Positions 26,809 through 38,098 of a stretch of 64,000 bases of DNA are shown here, one piece after another. A model generated the notes under the pieces. It did not search any database. It worked only from the letters and a program-made list of their open reading frames with translations, and had not been told where the DNA came from. Source of the DNA: Barnesiella propionica (lineage in GTDB: Bacteria > Bacteroidota > Bacteroidia > Bacteroidales > Barnesiellaceae); assembly GCF_025567045.1 (NCBI RefSeq), contig NZ_JAOQJK010000004.1, forward strand, positions 62,001-126,000. Reading direction: 5' to 3'. Position 1 is the first letter of the stretch. Each line of letters starts with the position of its first letter. The translations under genes and the position numbers were made by a program.

Positions 26809-27027
26809 ATGGAACAGTACGGAAAATACGGAGACGAATCGAAAAAGCCAGGGAAAATGGCCCTTGTTTTTGGTATTATTATGGTAGTGATTTATTTGGG
26901 AATGGCTTATTTGCTGGTATTCACCCCGCTCTTTGATACGTTTTCTCCTATAGCCCGGTACATTCTGGCGGCAGTGTTTCTTGTCTATGGAATATTCCGT
27001 GGTTACAGACAATATAAGAACCTTTAA
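26809..27027 (+). CDS. Small membrane protein of unknown function
   Basis: A 72-residue protein with two predicted membrane helices (about 18-40 and 47-65) and a basic C-terminal end (FRGYRQYKNL). I do not recognise a named family. It lies between tonB and the PstS-like gene, 11 nt before the latter, and I recall a similar gene in the same position in other Bacteroidota. A link to the TonB or substrate-binding proteins is only suggested by position. Confidence 0.7.
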   Translation: MEQYGKYGDESKKPGKMALVFGIIMVVIYLGMAYLLVFTPLFDTFSPIARYILAAVFLVYGIFRGYRQYKNL

Positions 27028-27038
27028 AAAAAGAGCTT

Positions 27039-27980
27039 ATGAAAACATCACATGTATTATTGGTTTCGATGCTGACCGGATTGTCGATGCTGTCGTGCCG
27101 TTCCGAAAAGAAACACGCTGAGCCCCGTAATGCGGAGATCAGTTGTGACGAAAGTTTCAAACCTATTATCGAAGAAGAGATCGATGTCTTCGAAGCGACA
27201 TTCACCGAGGTAAGTATTATACCCCGGTATACCAGTGAAGTAGAAGCCTTGAACCTGTTGTTACAGGATAGCGTGCGGCTGGCGGTTTCTACGCGTCCCC
27301 TGACCGAAGGGGAGATTAATACCCTACATGCTAAAAAACTGTTCCCGAAAGAAACAGTAATTGCTATAGACGGTATAGCATTTATCGTAAATAAACAGAA
27401 TAATGATTCTGTGATCTCTGTTCCCGATTTAAGAAAGATCGTAACAGGAGAGATCACACAATGGAAGCAATTGAATCCGAAATCCAAACTGGGAGATTTA
27501 TTATTCGTTTTCGATAACCGGAATTCGAGTACAGTGCGTTATGCCATAGATTCTTTATGTCAGGGCAAACCTTTATATAACGGATTGAAGGCATTGGGAA
27601 CCAATCCCGATGTGATTAAGTTCGTATCGGAAACTCCGAACGCCATAGGTGTTATAGGAGCCAGTTGGATCAATGCCATAGATTCTACCAACCGTCAGAC
27701 CTTTATAGATGATGTAAGGGTTATGAATGTGAAAGCCGATTTAGGATCTGTTCCTTACAAGCCATACCAGGCCTATATTGGTGGCTACGAAGGCCAGCAA
27801 TATCCTCTTACCCGGCTTGTATATATTATAAGTACCGATCCGAAAGTTGGAATTCCCACGCAATTTGCTAATTTTGTGGCTGGATATAAGGGACAGAAGA
27901 TCATTCTGAAGACCGGAATCGTTCCTATTCAAGCCAGTACGCTGAATAGCAGACAGGTAAATGTGAAGTCAGAACTATGA
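27039..27980 (+). CDS. PstS-like phosphate-binding lipoprotein
   Basis: A 313-residue lipoprotein with a lipobox ending at Cys20 (GLSMLSC). The body matches the periplasmic phosphate-binding fold: CDESFKPIIEEEIDVFEATF, DGIAFIVNKQN, LRKIVTGEITQWKQL and NRNSSTVRYAIDSL. No pstCAB transporter genes are nearby. In this cluster it follows exbB/D/tonB, so it may serve sensing or outer-membrane uptake instead of classical Pst transport. The ligand is inferred from the family. Confidence 0.8.
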   Translation: MKTSHVLLVSMLTGLSMLSCRSEKKHAEPRNAEISCDESFKPIIEEEIDVFEATFTEVSIIPRYTSEVEALNLLLQDSVRLAVSTRPLTEGEINTLHAKKLFPKETVIAIDGIAFIVNKQNNDSVISVPDLRKIVTGEITQWKQLNPKSKLGDLLFVFDNRNSSTVRYAIDSLCQGKPLYNGLKALGTNPDVIKFVSETPNAIGVIGASWINAIDSTNRQTFIDDVRVMNVKADLGSVPYKPYQAYIGGYEGQQYPLTRLVYIISTDPKVGIPTQFANFVAGYKGQKIILKTGIVPIQASTLNSRQVNVKSEL

Positions 27981-28002
27981 ACTAATATTAAATTATATAT
28001 CA

Positions 28003-29625
28003 ATGAAATCAAGACTTAAATTATTCTTATCACTCATCTTGGTGAGTACACTGGTAGCCACTGTTTCTGCCGCCAATTACAAAGATGGTATTGAGTATTT
28101 TAAAGCCGGACAGCCTGACCGTGCCAAAATCCTTCTGGAAAAGAATCTCAATGACCCTACTACCGATAAGGCTGAAGCTTATTATTATTTGGGTGAAATC
28201 GCTTTTGGAGATAAAAAATATGACGAAGCCAAAAAGAACTATCAGGCCGGTTTTACTGCAGACCCTATGAATATGTATAACAAGATAGGTCTCGCCAAGG
28301 TAGAAATGCGCACGAATCCGAAAGCTGCCGAAAATATGATTAAGGATGCTGTAGGAGGTAAAAATAAGAAGAATGCAGGCCTTAATCTGGCCGCTGCCAT
28401 AGCTTTTTATCAGAACGGTGTTCCCGGATATGAAGAATATCTTGAAAAAGCTTTAAAAGCCGATAAGAAATACCCTGACATATATATGTTCCAGGGAGAC
28501 ATACTGGCCGATAAGAAGCAATACGGTGATGCTGCCGGAAGTTATGAAACCGCTATATTGTTCGACCCGAATTGTGTAGAAGCCTATGTGAAATATTCTC
28601 ATATTTATTTCCCTATTAACCCGACTATGGCGGTACAAAAACTCGAAGAATTGTTGCAATTGGCTCCCGAATCTGCTCTGGCTCAGCGTGAAATGGCCGA
28701 AGCCTATTATAAGAACGACCAGTTTAATAAAGCTGCGGAGGCTTATGCTAAATACATGCAGAATCCCAATCATTTCGAAAATGACCGTGCCCGTTATTCC
28801 ACATTGTTGTTCTATGATAAAAAATACAACGAGTCACAGGCTATTGCCAACGAGATACTGGCAAAAAATCCGGAGGATTTCACGATGCGCCGTATATCCA
28901 TGTTCAATGCTTATGAAATGAAAAATTTCGCTGATGCAGAAGCTGCCGGACGTGCATATCTGAATCAGGATAAATATAAGAAAGATTATATCGCCCGTGA
29001 CTATTCTACTTACGGTTATGTATTGTTGGAGAATAAAAAAACCGGAGAAGCAGTAGAACAATTTGTAAAGGCGTATGAACTGGATACGGCCAAACATGAC
29101 ATGCTGAAAGAAATCAGTGATGCTTATCGTTTGAACGGCGACTACGCCAATGCAATCAAATATTATGAAATGTTTATGAACTCGGATGAAGAGAATATGC
29201 GTACTAACTCATATTATTCGTTGGGAGGTCTTTATTACCGTGCCGCTACCTCAGTTCCTGCCGATAGCGTGGCATTGCGGGATGAATACCTGGACGCAGC
29301 TCAAAAGAATTTCAATGTAGTTGTTGAAAAAGCGCCTGAAGATTATCGCGGTTATTTGTGGATAGCCCGTTCTCTTTCGGTAAAAGACCCTGAAACAAAA
29401 GACGGTTTGGCAAAACCTGCTTATGAACAATTATTGTTAGTGCTGGACAAAGATAGTGCCAACAAGACTAATGCCACTGCTGCTTATATCGAAGTTTATA
29501 AATATCTGGGATATTATCATTATCTGAAAAATGAGATAGCACTTACCAAAGAATATTGGAATAAGATGCTGGAATTTGATCCCGAAAATGTGGAAATAAA
29601 AGAAGCATTAAAACAACTACCGTAA
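28003..29625 (+). CDS. Periplasmic tetratricopeptide-repeat protein
   Basis: A 540-residue secreted protein: signal peptide MKSRLKLFLSLILVSTLVATVSA, then TPR helices along the whole length. Recognisable repeats include AEAYYYLGEIAFGDKKYDEA, AYRLNGDYANAIKYYEMF and YLGYYHYLKNEIALTKEYW. TPR proteins act as protein-docking scaffolds. It is the last gene of the tonB cluster and is followed by a strong terminator, so it likely works with the envelope energy-transfer genes. Partner and exact role are unknown. Confidence 0.85.
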   Translation: MKSRLKLFLSLILVSTLVATVSAANYKDGIEYFKAGQPDRAKILLEKNLNDPTTDKAEAYYYLGEIAFGDKKYDEAKKNYQAGFTADPMNMYNKIGLAKVEMRTNPKAAENMIKDAVGGKNKKNAGLNLAAAIAFYQNGVPGYEEYLEKALKADKKYPDIYMFQGDILADKKQYGDAAGSYETAILFDPNCVEAYVKYSHIYFPINPTMAVQKLEELLQLAPESALAQREMAEAYYKNDQFNKAAEAYAKYMQNPNHFENDRARYSTLLFYDKKYNESQAIANEILAKNPEDFTMRRISMFNAYEMKNFADAEAAGRAYLNQDKYKKDYIARDYSTYGYVLLENKKTGEAVEQFVKAYELDTAKHDMLKEISDAYRLNGDYANAIKYYEMFMNSDEENMRTNSYYSLGGLYYRAATSVPADSVALRDEYLDAAQKNFNVVVEKAPEDYRGYLWIARSLSVKDPETKDGLAKPAYEQLLLVLDKDSANKTNATAAYIEVYKYLGYYHYLKNEIALTKEYWNKMLEFDPENVEIKEALKQLP

Positions 29626-29647
29626 ACCGGTAAGTTATAAATAAATG

Positions 29648-29682
29648 AATAGCCGCGCCTCGAGGAGGTGCGGCTATTTTTG
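29648..29682 (+). terminator. Terminator of the exbB-TPR cluster
   Basis: A 14-bp stem (AATAGCCGCGCCTC with the matching arm, one G-T pair) and a 3-nt loop, followed by a T-run. Confidence 0.85.
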
Positions 29683-29803
29683 TTTGTAAAGGTTTGTAAA
29701 AGAAACTCACATATAGTTTTAAAAGCTCCATTAAGGATAGAAAAAACGAGAAAAAAACGAATAAAAGTCAAGAACGGATGAAATAGGGATAAAATAATTT
29801 TTA

Positions 29804-29848
29804 TATCTTTGTGCGTGAAAATCTTAGAATGGTGTAATTATACATTTG
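29804..29848 (+). promoter_or_regulatory. Tandem -7 boxes of the nuo-atp cluster
   Basis: TATCTTTG (29804-29811) and TACATTTG (29841-29848) both match TAnnTTTG. Either would leave a leader of about 300 nt before nuoA. Apart from these, the stretch 29683-30152 shows no ORF or known element. Confidence 0.45.
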
Positions 29849-30152
29849 AGACAAGAGGATAAAGAGGAACAGGAGTAAGTGATGATGTGGCAATATCTTT
29901 TTGTATCTCGGATGTTTATGTTATTTGGAAATGATTATTGAAAAAAACTGCGATAAATAAGCATTCGGTATAACGGTCGTGTTTTATACCTGTTTTTAGT
30001 TTTTGTCGTTTCTGGCAGCGTGATTATTTGGCGGTTATGGTTTTTCATTGTATTTCCTGTTTAACATAGTCCGGGAAAGGTTCCGGTATTAAAGCCAACA
30101 GGATTTTTGTAAGTAGATATCGGATTATTGAATTATATATAAAATAAATAAT

Positions 30153-30503
30153 ATGAATTCTGCACTATTTGTAGTTGTTTTGATTACCGGTATTACTCTG
30201 GTTGCCGCTGCGCTCTGGATTGCCGGGCTCATTTCGCCTCGTTCTTTCAATCCACAGAAAGGAGAGGCTTACGAATGTGGTATCCCTACGCGAGGGGAAT
30301 CATGGATGCAATTTAAAGTAGGTTACTACCTGTTTGCTATCCTCTTCCTTATGTTCGATGTGGAAACGGTTTTTTTGTTTCCATGGGCTGTAATATTGCG
30401 TGATATGGGGGTAGCCGGATTAATAAGTATACTGTTTTTTATGACAGTCCTCATTCTGGGACTGGTTTATGCCTGGAAGAAAGGAGCATTGGAATGGAAG
30501 TGA
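30153..30503 (+). CDS. nuoA: NADH-quinone oxidoreductase subunit A
   Basis: A 116-residue, three-helix subunit of the membrane arm of complex I, next to the quinone site. Signature parts are FNPQKGEAYECGIPTRGE (with the cysteine of the TMH1-2 loop) and LFLMFDVETVFLFPWA. It opens the 18-gene nuo-atp-nuo cluster. Its stop overlaps the nuoB start by 10 nt. Confidence 0.95.
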   Translation: MNSALFVVVLITGITLVAAALWIAGLISPRSFNPQKGEAYECGIPTRGESWMQFKVGYYLFAILFLMFDVETVFLFPWAVILRDMGVAGLISILFFMTVLILGLVYAWKKGALEWK

Positions 30504-31078
30504 AAATCAAAGGAATGAAGTATGAAGACTTCAAGGATAATGAATATATTGAACAACTTATGGCAGAGCTCAAGGAATCGGGAACCAATGTGGTTGTCGG
30601 TTGTCTTGACGAGCTTATCAACTGGGGCCGCTCCAATTCTTTGTGGCCGCTTACTTTTGCAACCAGTTGCTGCGGTATTGAGTTTTTATCTCTGGGCGCC
30701 GCACGTTATGACATGGCCCGTTTTGGGTTCGAAGTAGCCCGTGCCAGTCCGCGTCAGGCCGATTTTATTATGGTAGCCGGTACTATCGTACATCGTATGG
30801 CTCCTGTCCTTAAACGATTATATGATCAGCTGGCGGAACCGAAATATGTAGTGGCTGTCGGTGGCTGCGCTATTTCCGGAGGCCCTTTCAAGAATTCTTA
30901 CCATGTTCTTAAAGGAGTGGATGAAATACTTCCTGTAGATGTATATATTCCCGGTTGTCCTCCCAGGCCCGAAGCAATGTTCTACGGCCTTATGCAGTTA
31001 CAACGTAAGGTGAAAGTGGAAAAATTCTTTGGCGGCGTTAATCGTCAGGAGAAAAGAGATAAAATGTTCGATAAATAA
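30494..31078 (+). CDS. nuoB: NADH-quinone oxidoreductase subunit B
   Basis: A 194-residue subunit carrying iron-sulfur cluster N2, the last electron relay before quinone. The ligands Cys59, Cys60 (TSCCGIEF), Cys125 (GGCAISGG) and Cys155 (IPGCPPRPE) are all present. It overlaps nuoA, which suggests coupled translation, and lies 22 nt before nuoCD. Confidence 0.96.
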   Translation: MEVKIKGMKYEDFKDNEYIEQLMAELKESGTNVVVGCLDELINWGRSNSLWPLTFATSCCGIEFLSLGAARYDMARFGFEVARASPRQADFIMVAGTIVHRMAPVLKRLYDQLAEPKYVVAVGGCAISGGPFKNSYHVLKGVDEILPVDVYIPGCPPRPEAMFYGLMQLQRKVKVEKFFGGVNRQEKRDKMFDK

Positions 31079-31100
31079 ATCATAACCGAATTCACCATAT

Positions 31101-32729
31101 ATGGCTAATATTCAAGAAAAAATAAGTAACTTTTTGCCGGAAGCGACATTTGTCGAAGGACAAATTCTCGAAGCCGTCATACCGGCTAAAGACTGGCAGC
31201 GGGTTGCCCGTTTTTTACGTAACGACGAAGAGTTACAATTCGATTATTTAGTTTCTCTTATCGGTATGGATTGGGGAGAGACATTAGGGTGCGTATATTA
31301 TTTCGACTCTACGGTTCATCATCATCAAGTATCGGTAAAAGTAGAAACATCCGACAAAGAAAATCCTTTAATTTATAGCGTTTCGGATATCTGGGCGGTT
31401 GCTTATCTGTACGAAAGGGAAGTGTTCGACTTTTATGGCATCCGTTTTATCAATCATCCCGATATGAGGCGTCTTTTCCTGCGCAATGACTGGGTGGGAT
31501 ATCCTTTGAGAAAAGATTACGATATAAATCCGGAAGTGAATCCTGTACGTCTCGAGAATGAGGAAGCTGACGATACGGCTCCTTCTATTGTCGAAACGGC
31601 TGACGGTAAACTGGAAGAACGGGTGAACCGCATTTTTGCTTCCGAAGAATTTGTCGTGAACATAGGTCCGCAGCACCCTGCAACCCATGGTGTTTTGAGA
31701 TTGCGTACTTCTTTAGAAGGTGAGAATGTTAAGAAAATAGATGTGTACTGCGGTTATATTCACCGGGGTATCGAAAAATTATGTGAATCGTTGACCTATC
31801 CTCAGACATTGCATTTTGCAGATCGTCTCGATTATCTTTCGGCACAACAGAACCGTCATGCGATTTGCCTCTGCGTGGAAGATGCTTTACAGATAGAAGT
31901 TCCTATGCGAGCTCAATATATCCGTACGATGATGGATGAGCTGATGCGTATATCTTCTCACTTGCTTTTTTATGCTACCTTCTGTATGGACTTGGGCGGT
32001 ACTACGGCTTTCTTTTATGGTTTCCGCGATCGTGAAAAGATACTGGACATTATGGAAGATACTTGCGGTGCCCGTATGACGTTCAATTATAATGTGATAG
32101 GTGGCGTTATGGCAGATCTTCATCCCGATTTTCAGCGGAAGGTGAAAGAATTTTGCCAGATTATGCCTAAAATGCTGAAAGAATATCATCAGCTCTTTAC
32201 GGGTAATGTCATTGCCCAGCAACGTATGAAAGGTATAGGAATTCTTTCCCGGGAGGAAGCTATTTCCCGCGGAATGACCGGACCGAGCGGACGTGCTTCG
32301 GGATGGGCCTGCGATATTCGTAAATTATATCCTTACGGGGTTTACGATAAAGTGGAATTCAACGAGATATTACGTACCGAAGGAGATGTCTTTGCTCGTT
32401 ATATGGTACGTATGGACGAGATCGTGGAGTCTATACATATTTTGGAACAGTTGGTGGATAATATACCAGAAGGCGACTACGCCGTAAAAATGAAACCTGT
32501 TATCAAATTGCCGGAGGGACATTATTTCCGTCAAGTAGAAGCTAGCCGTGGAGCAATGGGTGTATATATAGAAAGCCGCGGAGAGAAATATCCTTATCGT
32601 CTTAAACTCAACTCTCCTTGTTTCCCGCTGGTCGGAGGACTGGATTCGATGTGTCGCGGCGGTAAGATCGCCGACCTTATAGCAATTGGCGGTTCTCTTG
32701 ATTATGTAATCCCCGATATTGACAGATAA
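31101..32729 (+). CDS. nuoCD: NADH-quinone oxidoreductase fused subunit C/D
   Basis: A 542-residue fusion of the 30-kDa (about 1-150) and 49-kDa (about 170-542) subunits that build the quinone chamber. The C part shows FDFYGIRFINHPDMRRLFL; the D part begins near IGPQHPATHGVLRL and ends GGLDSMCRGGKIADLIAIGGSLDYVIPDIDR. The fusion also occurs in E. coli and other Bacteroidota, so it is not a local event. No nuoE, nuoF or nuoG follow it. Confidence 0.95.
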   Translation: MANIQEKISNFLPEATFVEGQILEAVIPAKDWQRVARFLRNDEELQFDYLVSLIGMDWGETLGCVYYFDSTVHHHQVSVKVETSDKENPLIYSVSDIWAVAYLYEREVFDFYGIRFINHPDMRRLFLRNDWVGYPLRKDYDINPEVNPVRLENEEADDTAPSIVETADGKLEERVNRIFASEEFVVNIGPQHPATHGVLRLRTSLEGENVKKIDVYCGYIHRGIEKLCESLTYPQTLHFADRLDYLSAQQNRHAICLCVEDALQIEVPMRAQYIRTMMDELMRISSHLLFYATFCMDLGGTTAFFYGFRDREKILDIMEDTCGARMTFNYNVIGGVMADLHPDFQRKVKEFCQIMPKMLKEYHQLFTGNVIAQQRMKGIGILSREEAISRGMTGPSGRASGWACDIRKLYPYGVYDKVEFNEILRTEGDVFARYMVRMDEIVESIHILEQLVDNIPEGDYAVKMKPVIKLPEGHYFRQVEASRGAMGVYIESRGEKYPYRLKLNSPCFPLVGGLDSMCRGGKIADLIAIGGSLDYVIPDIDR

Positions 32730-32762
32730 TAAGTAGTAGTAATATATAATAAGAAATATATC

Positions 32763-33839
32763 ATGTTCGATTTTTCAATAGTAACACATTGGATAGACAG
32801 TCTATTACGGGATTATTTGCCCGGATGGGGAGCCCTTCTCATTGAATTTGTATTGGTTGGTGTGGCTTTGTTACTGCTGTATGCAGTTTTGGCCTTGTTC
32901 TATATTTACTACGAACGTAAGCTTTGTGCTTTCTTTCAGTGTCGTTTAGGCCCGAACCGTGTGGGCCCTTACGGAATTATCCAGAGTGTGGCCGACATGT
33001 TCAAAATATTGATCAAAGAGCTTATCGAGATTAAGCATGTCGATAAATTTCTTTTCGCCCTGGCTCCTTATCTGGTGATTGCCGGTTCTATGCTGGCATT
33101 CGGATGTTTGCCTTTTGGCAAAGGTTTGCAGGTCATAGATTTTAATATCGGTATTTTTTTCCTGATAGCAGTATCTTCCATCGGTGTATTAGGTATACTG
33201 CTTGCGGGATGGTCCAGTAACAATAAATATACGTTGATAGGTGCTATCCGAAGCGGTGCGCAGATGGTAAGTTACGAGTTGTCCATCGGTCTGTCAGTAT
33301 TGACGATGGTCGCGTTTGCGGGTACGATGTCCATTACCGGGATTGTAGAAGCGCAAAATAACGGATGGTTCATTTTTACGGGTCATATTCCTGTGATCAT
33401 AGCATTTCTGATATATCTGGTTGCGGGTACGGCTGAAACTAACCGGGGACCATTCGACCTTCCCGAGGCTGAAAGTGAATTAACCGCCGGTTACCATACC
33501 GAGTATTCCGGTATTCATTTCGGTTTCTTCTATCTGGCCGAATATCTGAACCTCTTTATAGTATCGGGAGTCGCTGCGTTGCTTTTCTTTGGCGGTTGGA
33601 TGCCTTTGCATATTCCCGGATGGGAAGGATTTAACCAGATTATGGATTATATACCTTCGGTGATTTGGTTCTTCGGAAAAGCAATTGTGATTTCTTTCAT
33701 TATTATCTGGTTTAAATGGACATTCCCGCGTTTAAGAATCGATCAGCTTTTGCGTTTGGAATGGAAATATTTATTACCTTTGAATCTCGTGAATCTGTTC
33801 CTGATGGTTTTAATCATCATATTCGGACTGCATTTTTGA
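32763..33839 (+). CDS. nuoH: NADH-quinone oxidoreductase subunit H
   Basis: A 358-residue membrane subunit with eight helices joining the quinone site to the pump. Landmarks are [23 protein letters not shown] and the acidic loop [20 protein letters not shown]. It is the last nuo gene before the inserted ATP synthase genes. The atpD start follows after about 63 nt, with no promoter box or terminator seen. Confidence 0.96.
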   Translation: MFDFSIVTHWIDSLLRDYLPGWGALLIEFVLVGVALLLLYAVLALFYIYYERKLCAFFQCRLGPNRVGPYGIIQSVADMFKILIKELIEIKHVDKFLFALAPYLVIAGSMLAFGCLPFGKGLQVIDFNIGIFFLIAVSSIGVLGILLAGWSSNNKYTLIGAIRSGAQMVSYELSIGLSVLTMVAFAGTMSITGIVEAQNNGWFIFTGHIPVIIAFLIYLVAGTAETNRGPFDLPEAESELTAGYHTEYSGIHFGFFYLAEYLNLFIVSGVAALLFFGGWMPLHIPGWEGFNQIMDYIPSVIWFFGKAIVISFIIIWFKWTFPRLRIDQLLRLEWKYLLPLNLVNLFLMVLIIIFGLHF

Positions 33840-33866
33840 TAAAAAGGTTGTGACAGATTTCAATAG

Positions 33867-35414
<1,548 letters not shown>

Positions 35415-35422
35415 AGACAACT

Positions 35423-35659
35423 ATGACACTCGAAATAATATCTTCGGAAAAAGTGATTTTTAAAGGTGAAGCCGAGCGGGTTACTTTACCGGGGGCTTCC
35501 GGTGAATTCACCGTACTTGATCACCATGCTTCGCTTATTTCTACACTTACCGACGGTGTGGTGGAGTATGTATCCGGAGGTGAAACGCATACGGTTGCCG
35601 TAAGCGGAGGGTTTGTAGATGTAGATAACAACCGGGTGGCTGTTTGTATTCCCGGATAA
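35423..35659 (+). CDS. atpC: F1Fo ATP synthase subunit epsilon (short form)
   Basis: A 78-residue epsilon subunit. It contains the N-terminal beta-sandwich (TLPGASGEFTVLDHHASLIST) but lacks the C-terminal helix pair that in E. coli (139 residues) inhibits ATP hydrolysis. Short epsilon is, to my knowledge, usual in Bacteroidota, so this is not a truncation by mutation. The stop TAA shares its last base with an ATG at 35659, an alternative start for atpB. Confidence 0.88.
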   Translation: MTLEIISSEKVIFKGEAERVTLPGASGEFTVLDHHASLISTLTDGVVEYVSGGETHTVAVSGGFVDVDNNRVAVCIPG

Positions 35660-35697
35660 TGAGATACAGACAGGTGCTACCGAGCATAAAGAATGAG

Positions 35698-36759
35698 ATG
35701 AAGAAATATATTATTTACATATTGAGTTCTCTTTTCCTGTTTTCGGCTCTTCCCGTTTTTGCGGGAGAAGAAGAAAAGGAGGAAAAGTCATTCAATCCCA
35801 AAGAGACGATTTTCGAGCATTTGCTCGATAATTACAGTTGGGAAGTACCTTTCTCTCACGAACTGAAGATACATTTGCCGGTCATTGTCCGCGATTATAA
35901 AGGCGACTGGAAAATTTTTAGTTCGGGGAAAATCGAGAAAGGCGGTAGTCATGAAGGTCTTTATATTGCCAAAGAAGGTAAGAACAAAGGTAAAATAGAA
36001 GGAGTGGACGACCAGGGTAATACTTATCGTCCGTTGGATCTTTCTATTACTAAAAATGTGTTTGCTCTTATTATATCCGCTTTTGTTTGTGCGTTTTGTG
36101 TATTTTCCGTAGCACGGTGGTATCGCCGCAATCGGTTCAAAGCGCCCCGGAAAGGGAGCGGTATCATGGAGTTTGTTATTGAAATGATTTATCGGGATGT
36201 CATTAAAAGCACATTAGGAGATAAAGCTTCCCGTTTCGCACCTTATTTGCTTACGGTTTTCTTTTTCATCCTTACGATGAATCTGATGGGGCTTATTGTT
36301 ATTTTTCCGGGCGGAGCCAATCTTACGGGTAACATTTCCATAACACTGGTATTGGCCGTATGTACTTTTATCATGGTAAACGTACTGGGGACAAAAGGAT
36401 ATTGGAAAGAAGTATTCTGGCCCGATGTTCCTACCTGGCTTAAATTTCCTGTACCCATCATGCCTATTATCGAGATATTCGGGGTATTTACCAAACCGGC
36501 AGCATTGATGGTGCGTCTTTTTGCCAATATGATGGGAGGGCACCTTATTATCCTTGCATTGATATCTCTGATATTCATATTCGGTTCTATGGGAGTTGCC
36601 GTCTTAAGCGGGACGACTGTGATCTCGGTATTGTTTTCGCTTTTTATGATGCTTATAGATACATTGGTATCTTTTATCCAGGCATATGTATTTACCATGC
36701 TTTCGACCCTGTTTATCGCTTTGGCACAGGTAAAAGAGCATCAGAAAGAAACAAGATAA
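35698..36759 (+). CDS. atpB: F1Fo ATP synthase subunit a
   Basis: A 353-residue membrane subunit that forms the proton half-channels. From ATG 35698 it begins with a signal-peptide-like segment (MKKYIIYILSSLFLFSALPVFAG). A periplasmic region rich in charged residues follows, then helices with FILTMNLMGLIVIFPGGANLTGN, LMVRLFANMMGGHLI (essential Arg) and the C-terminal pair ending FIALAQVKEHQKET. An alternative start at 35659 overlaps the atpC stop. The family is longer in Bacteroidota than in E. coli (271 residues) because of the N-terminal extension. Confidence 0.9.
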   Translation: MKKYIIYILSSLFLFSALPVFAGEEEKEEKSFNPKETIFEHLLDNYSWEVPFSHELKIHLPVIVRDYKGDWKIFSSGKIEKGGSHEGLYIAKEGKNKGKIEGVDDQGNTYRPLDLSITKNVFALIISAFVCAFCVFSVARWYRRNRFKAPRKGSGIMEFVIEMIYRDVIKSTLGDKASRFAPYLLTVFFFILTMNLMGLIVIFPGGANLTGNISITLVLAVCTFIMVNVLGTKGYWKEVFWPDVPTWLKFPVPIMPIIEIFGVFTKPAALMVRLFANMMGGHLIILALISLIFIFGSMGVAVLSGTTVISVLFSLFMMLIDTLVSFIQAYVFTMLSTLFIALAQVKEHQKETR

Positions 36760-36772
36760 TAAGAATGTATAA

Positions 36773-37045
<273 letters not shown>

Positions 37046-37051
37046 TAAAAT

Positions 37052-37549
37052 ATGGAACTGTTCACGCCCGAATTGGGATTGGTCTTTTGGATGTTCGTGG
37101 TTTTCGCGATTCTTTTTGCCATTCTTGCAAAATTCGCCTGGCCGTTTATAATTCGCAGCATCGATGAGCGGGCTGCCTTTATTGACAGGGGAGTCGAATA
37201 TGCCGAAGAAGCTAAAAATCGTCTCGATAAAGCCGAAGAAGAAGCCCATGCCCTTTTGGTCGAAGCGCAAAAACAACAATTGGATATTCTTCGCGAAGCT
37301 GCCCAGCTCAAGTCTCAGATTATAGAAGAGGCACGTAAGGCAGCCGGTGTCGAAGCCAAGAAAGTGATGGACGCTGCGGCCGTGTCGATTGAACAGGCCC
37401 GTAAGGAGTCGGAATTACAGTTCCGTACCGAAGTAAGTACGTTCGCATTGCAGATTGCGGAAAAAATGATGCGAAAAGAACTGTCGAGTGACAAGGCACA
37501 GGCCGAAATGATCGACAAACTGTTGAATGATATAGAGAATAAAAATTAA
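37052..37549 (+). CDS. atpF: F1Fo ATP synthase subunit b
   Basis: A 165-residue peripheral-stalk protein: one N-terminal membrane helix (about 9-29), then a long charged coiled coil (ERAAFIDRGVEYAEEAKNRL and onward). It has the usual length and lies 6 nt after atpE. Confidence 0.95.
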   Translation: MELFTPELGLVFWMFVVFAILFAILAKFAWPFIIRSIDERAAFIDRGVEYAEEAKNRLDKAEEEAHALLVEAQKQQLDILREAAQLKSQIIEEARKAAGVEAKKVMDAAAVSIEQARKESELQFRTEVSTFALQIAEKMMRKELSSDKAQAEMIDKLLNDIENKN

Positions 37550-37554
37550 CCGTT

Positions 37555-38097
37555 ATGAACGAAGGATTGATACCTAGCAGATATGCCAAAGCGTTGTATA
37601 AGTTTGCAACGGAAAAAGGTTCTGCACAAAAGGTTTACAATGAGTTGGGCGATTTGGTGAATAGCTTTTCTACTCATCCGGCATTAGGCAAGGCTATGGG
37701 AAATCCGGCTTTACCGGCCAGGGACAAAGAGCAACTCTTGGCAACGGCAATGGGAGGTAATCCCGATGACAGCCTCCTTCGTTTCGTTCGTTTAGTTATC
37801 CGAAACCGTCGTGAGTCATTTATGAGAGCCATTGCGCTCACGTATCAGAGTATTTACCGGGAGGCCAATAACATTGCCCGTATTACGGTCGTTACTGCGG
37901 TGACTCTGGGCAGTGAAGTGCTGGATAAGATAAAGGCTCTTATGCAATCTAAAACAGACAAGACGCTGGAATTTGTATATGTGACCGATCCTTCTATTAT
38001 CGGGGGATTCATCCTGAAGGTAGATTCCATGCAACTGGATGCTTCGGTAAATAATGAATTAAAGAAATTGCGTTTAAAATTAATAAACAGCAAGTGA
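37555..38097 (+). CDS. atpH: F1Fo ATP synthase subunit delta
   Basis: A 180-residue subunit linking F1 to the peripheral stalk. Family marks are the N-terminal [11 protein letters not shown] and the C-terminal [29 protein letters not shown]. It lies 5 nt after atpF and 1 nt before the atpA start. Confidence 0.94.
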   Translation: MNEGLIPSRYAKALYKFATEKGSAQKVYNELGDLVNSFSTHPALGKAMGNPALPARDKEQLLATAMGGNPDDSLLRFVRLVIRNRRESFMRAIALTYQSIYREANNIARITVVTAVTLGSEVLDKIKALMQSKTDKTLEFVYVTDPSIIGGFILKVDSMQLDASVNNELKKLRLKLINSK

Positions 38098-38098
38098 T

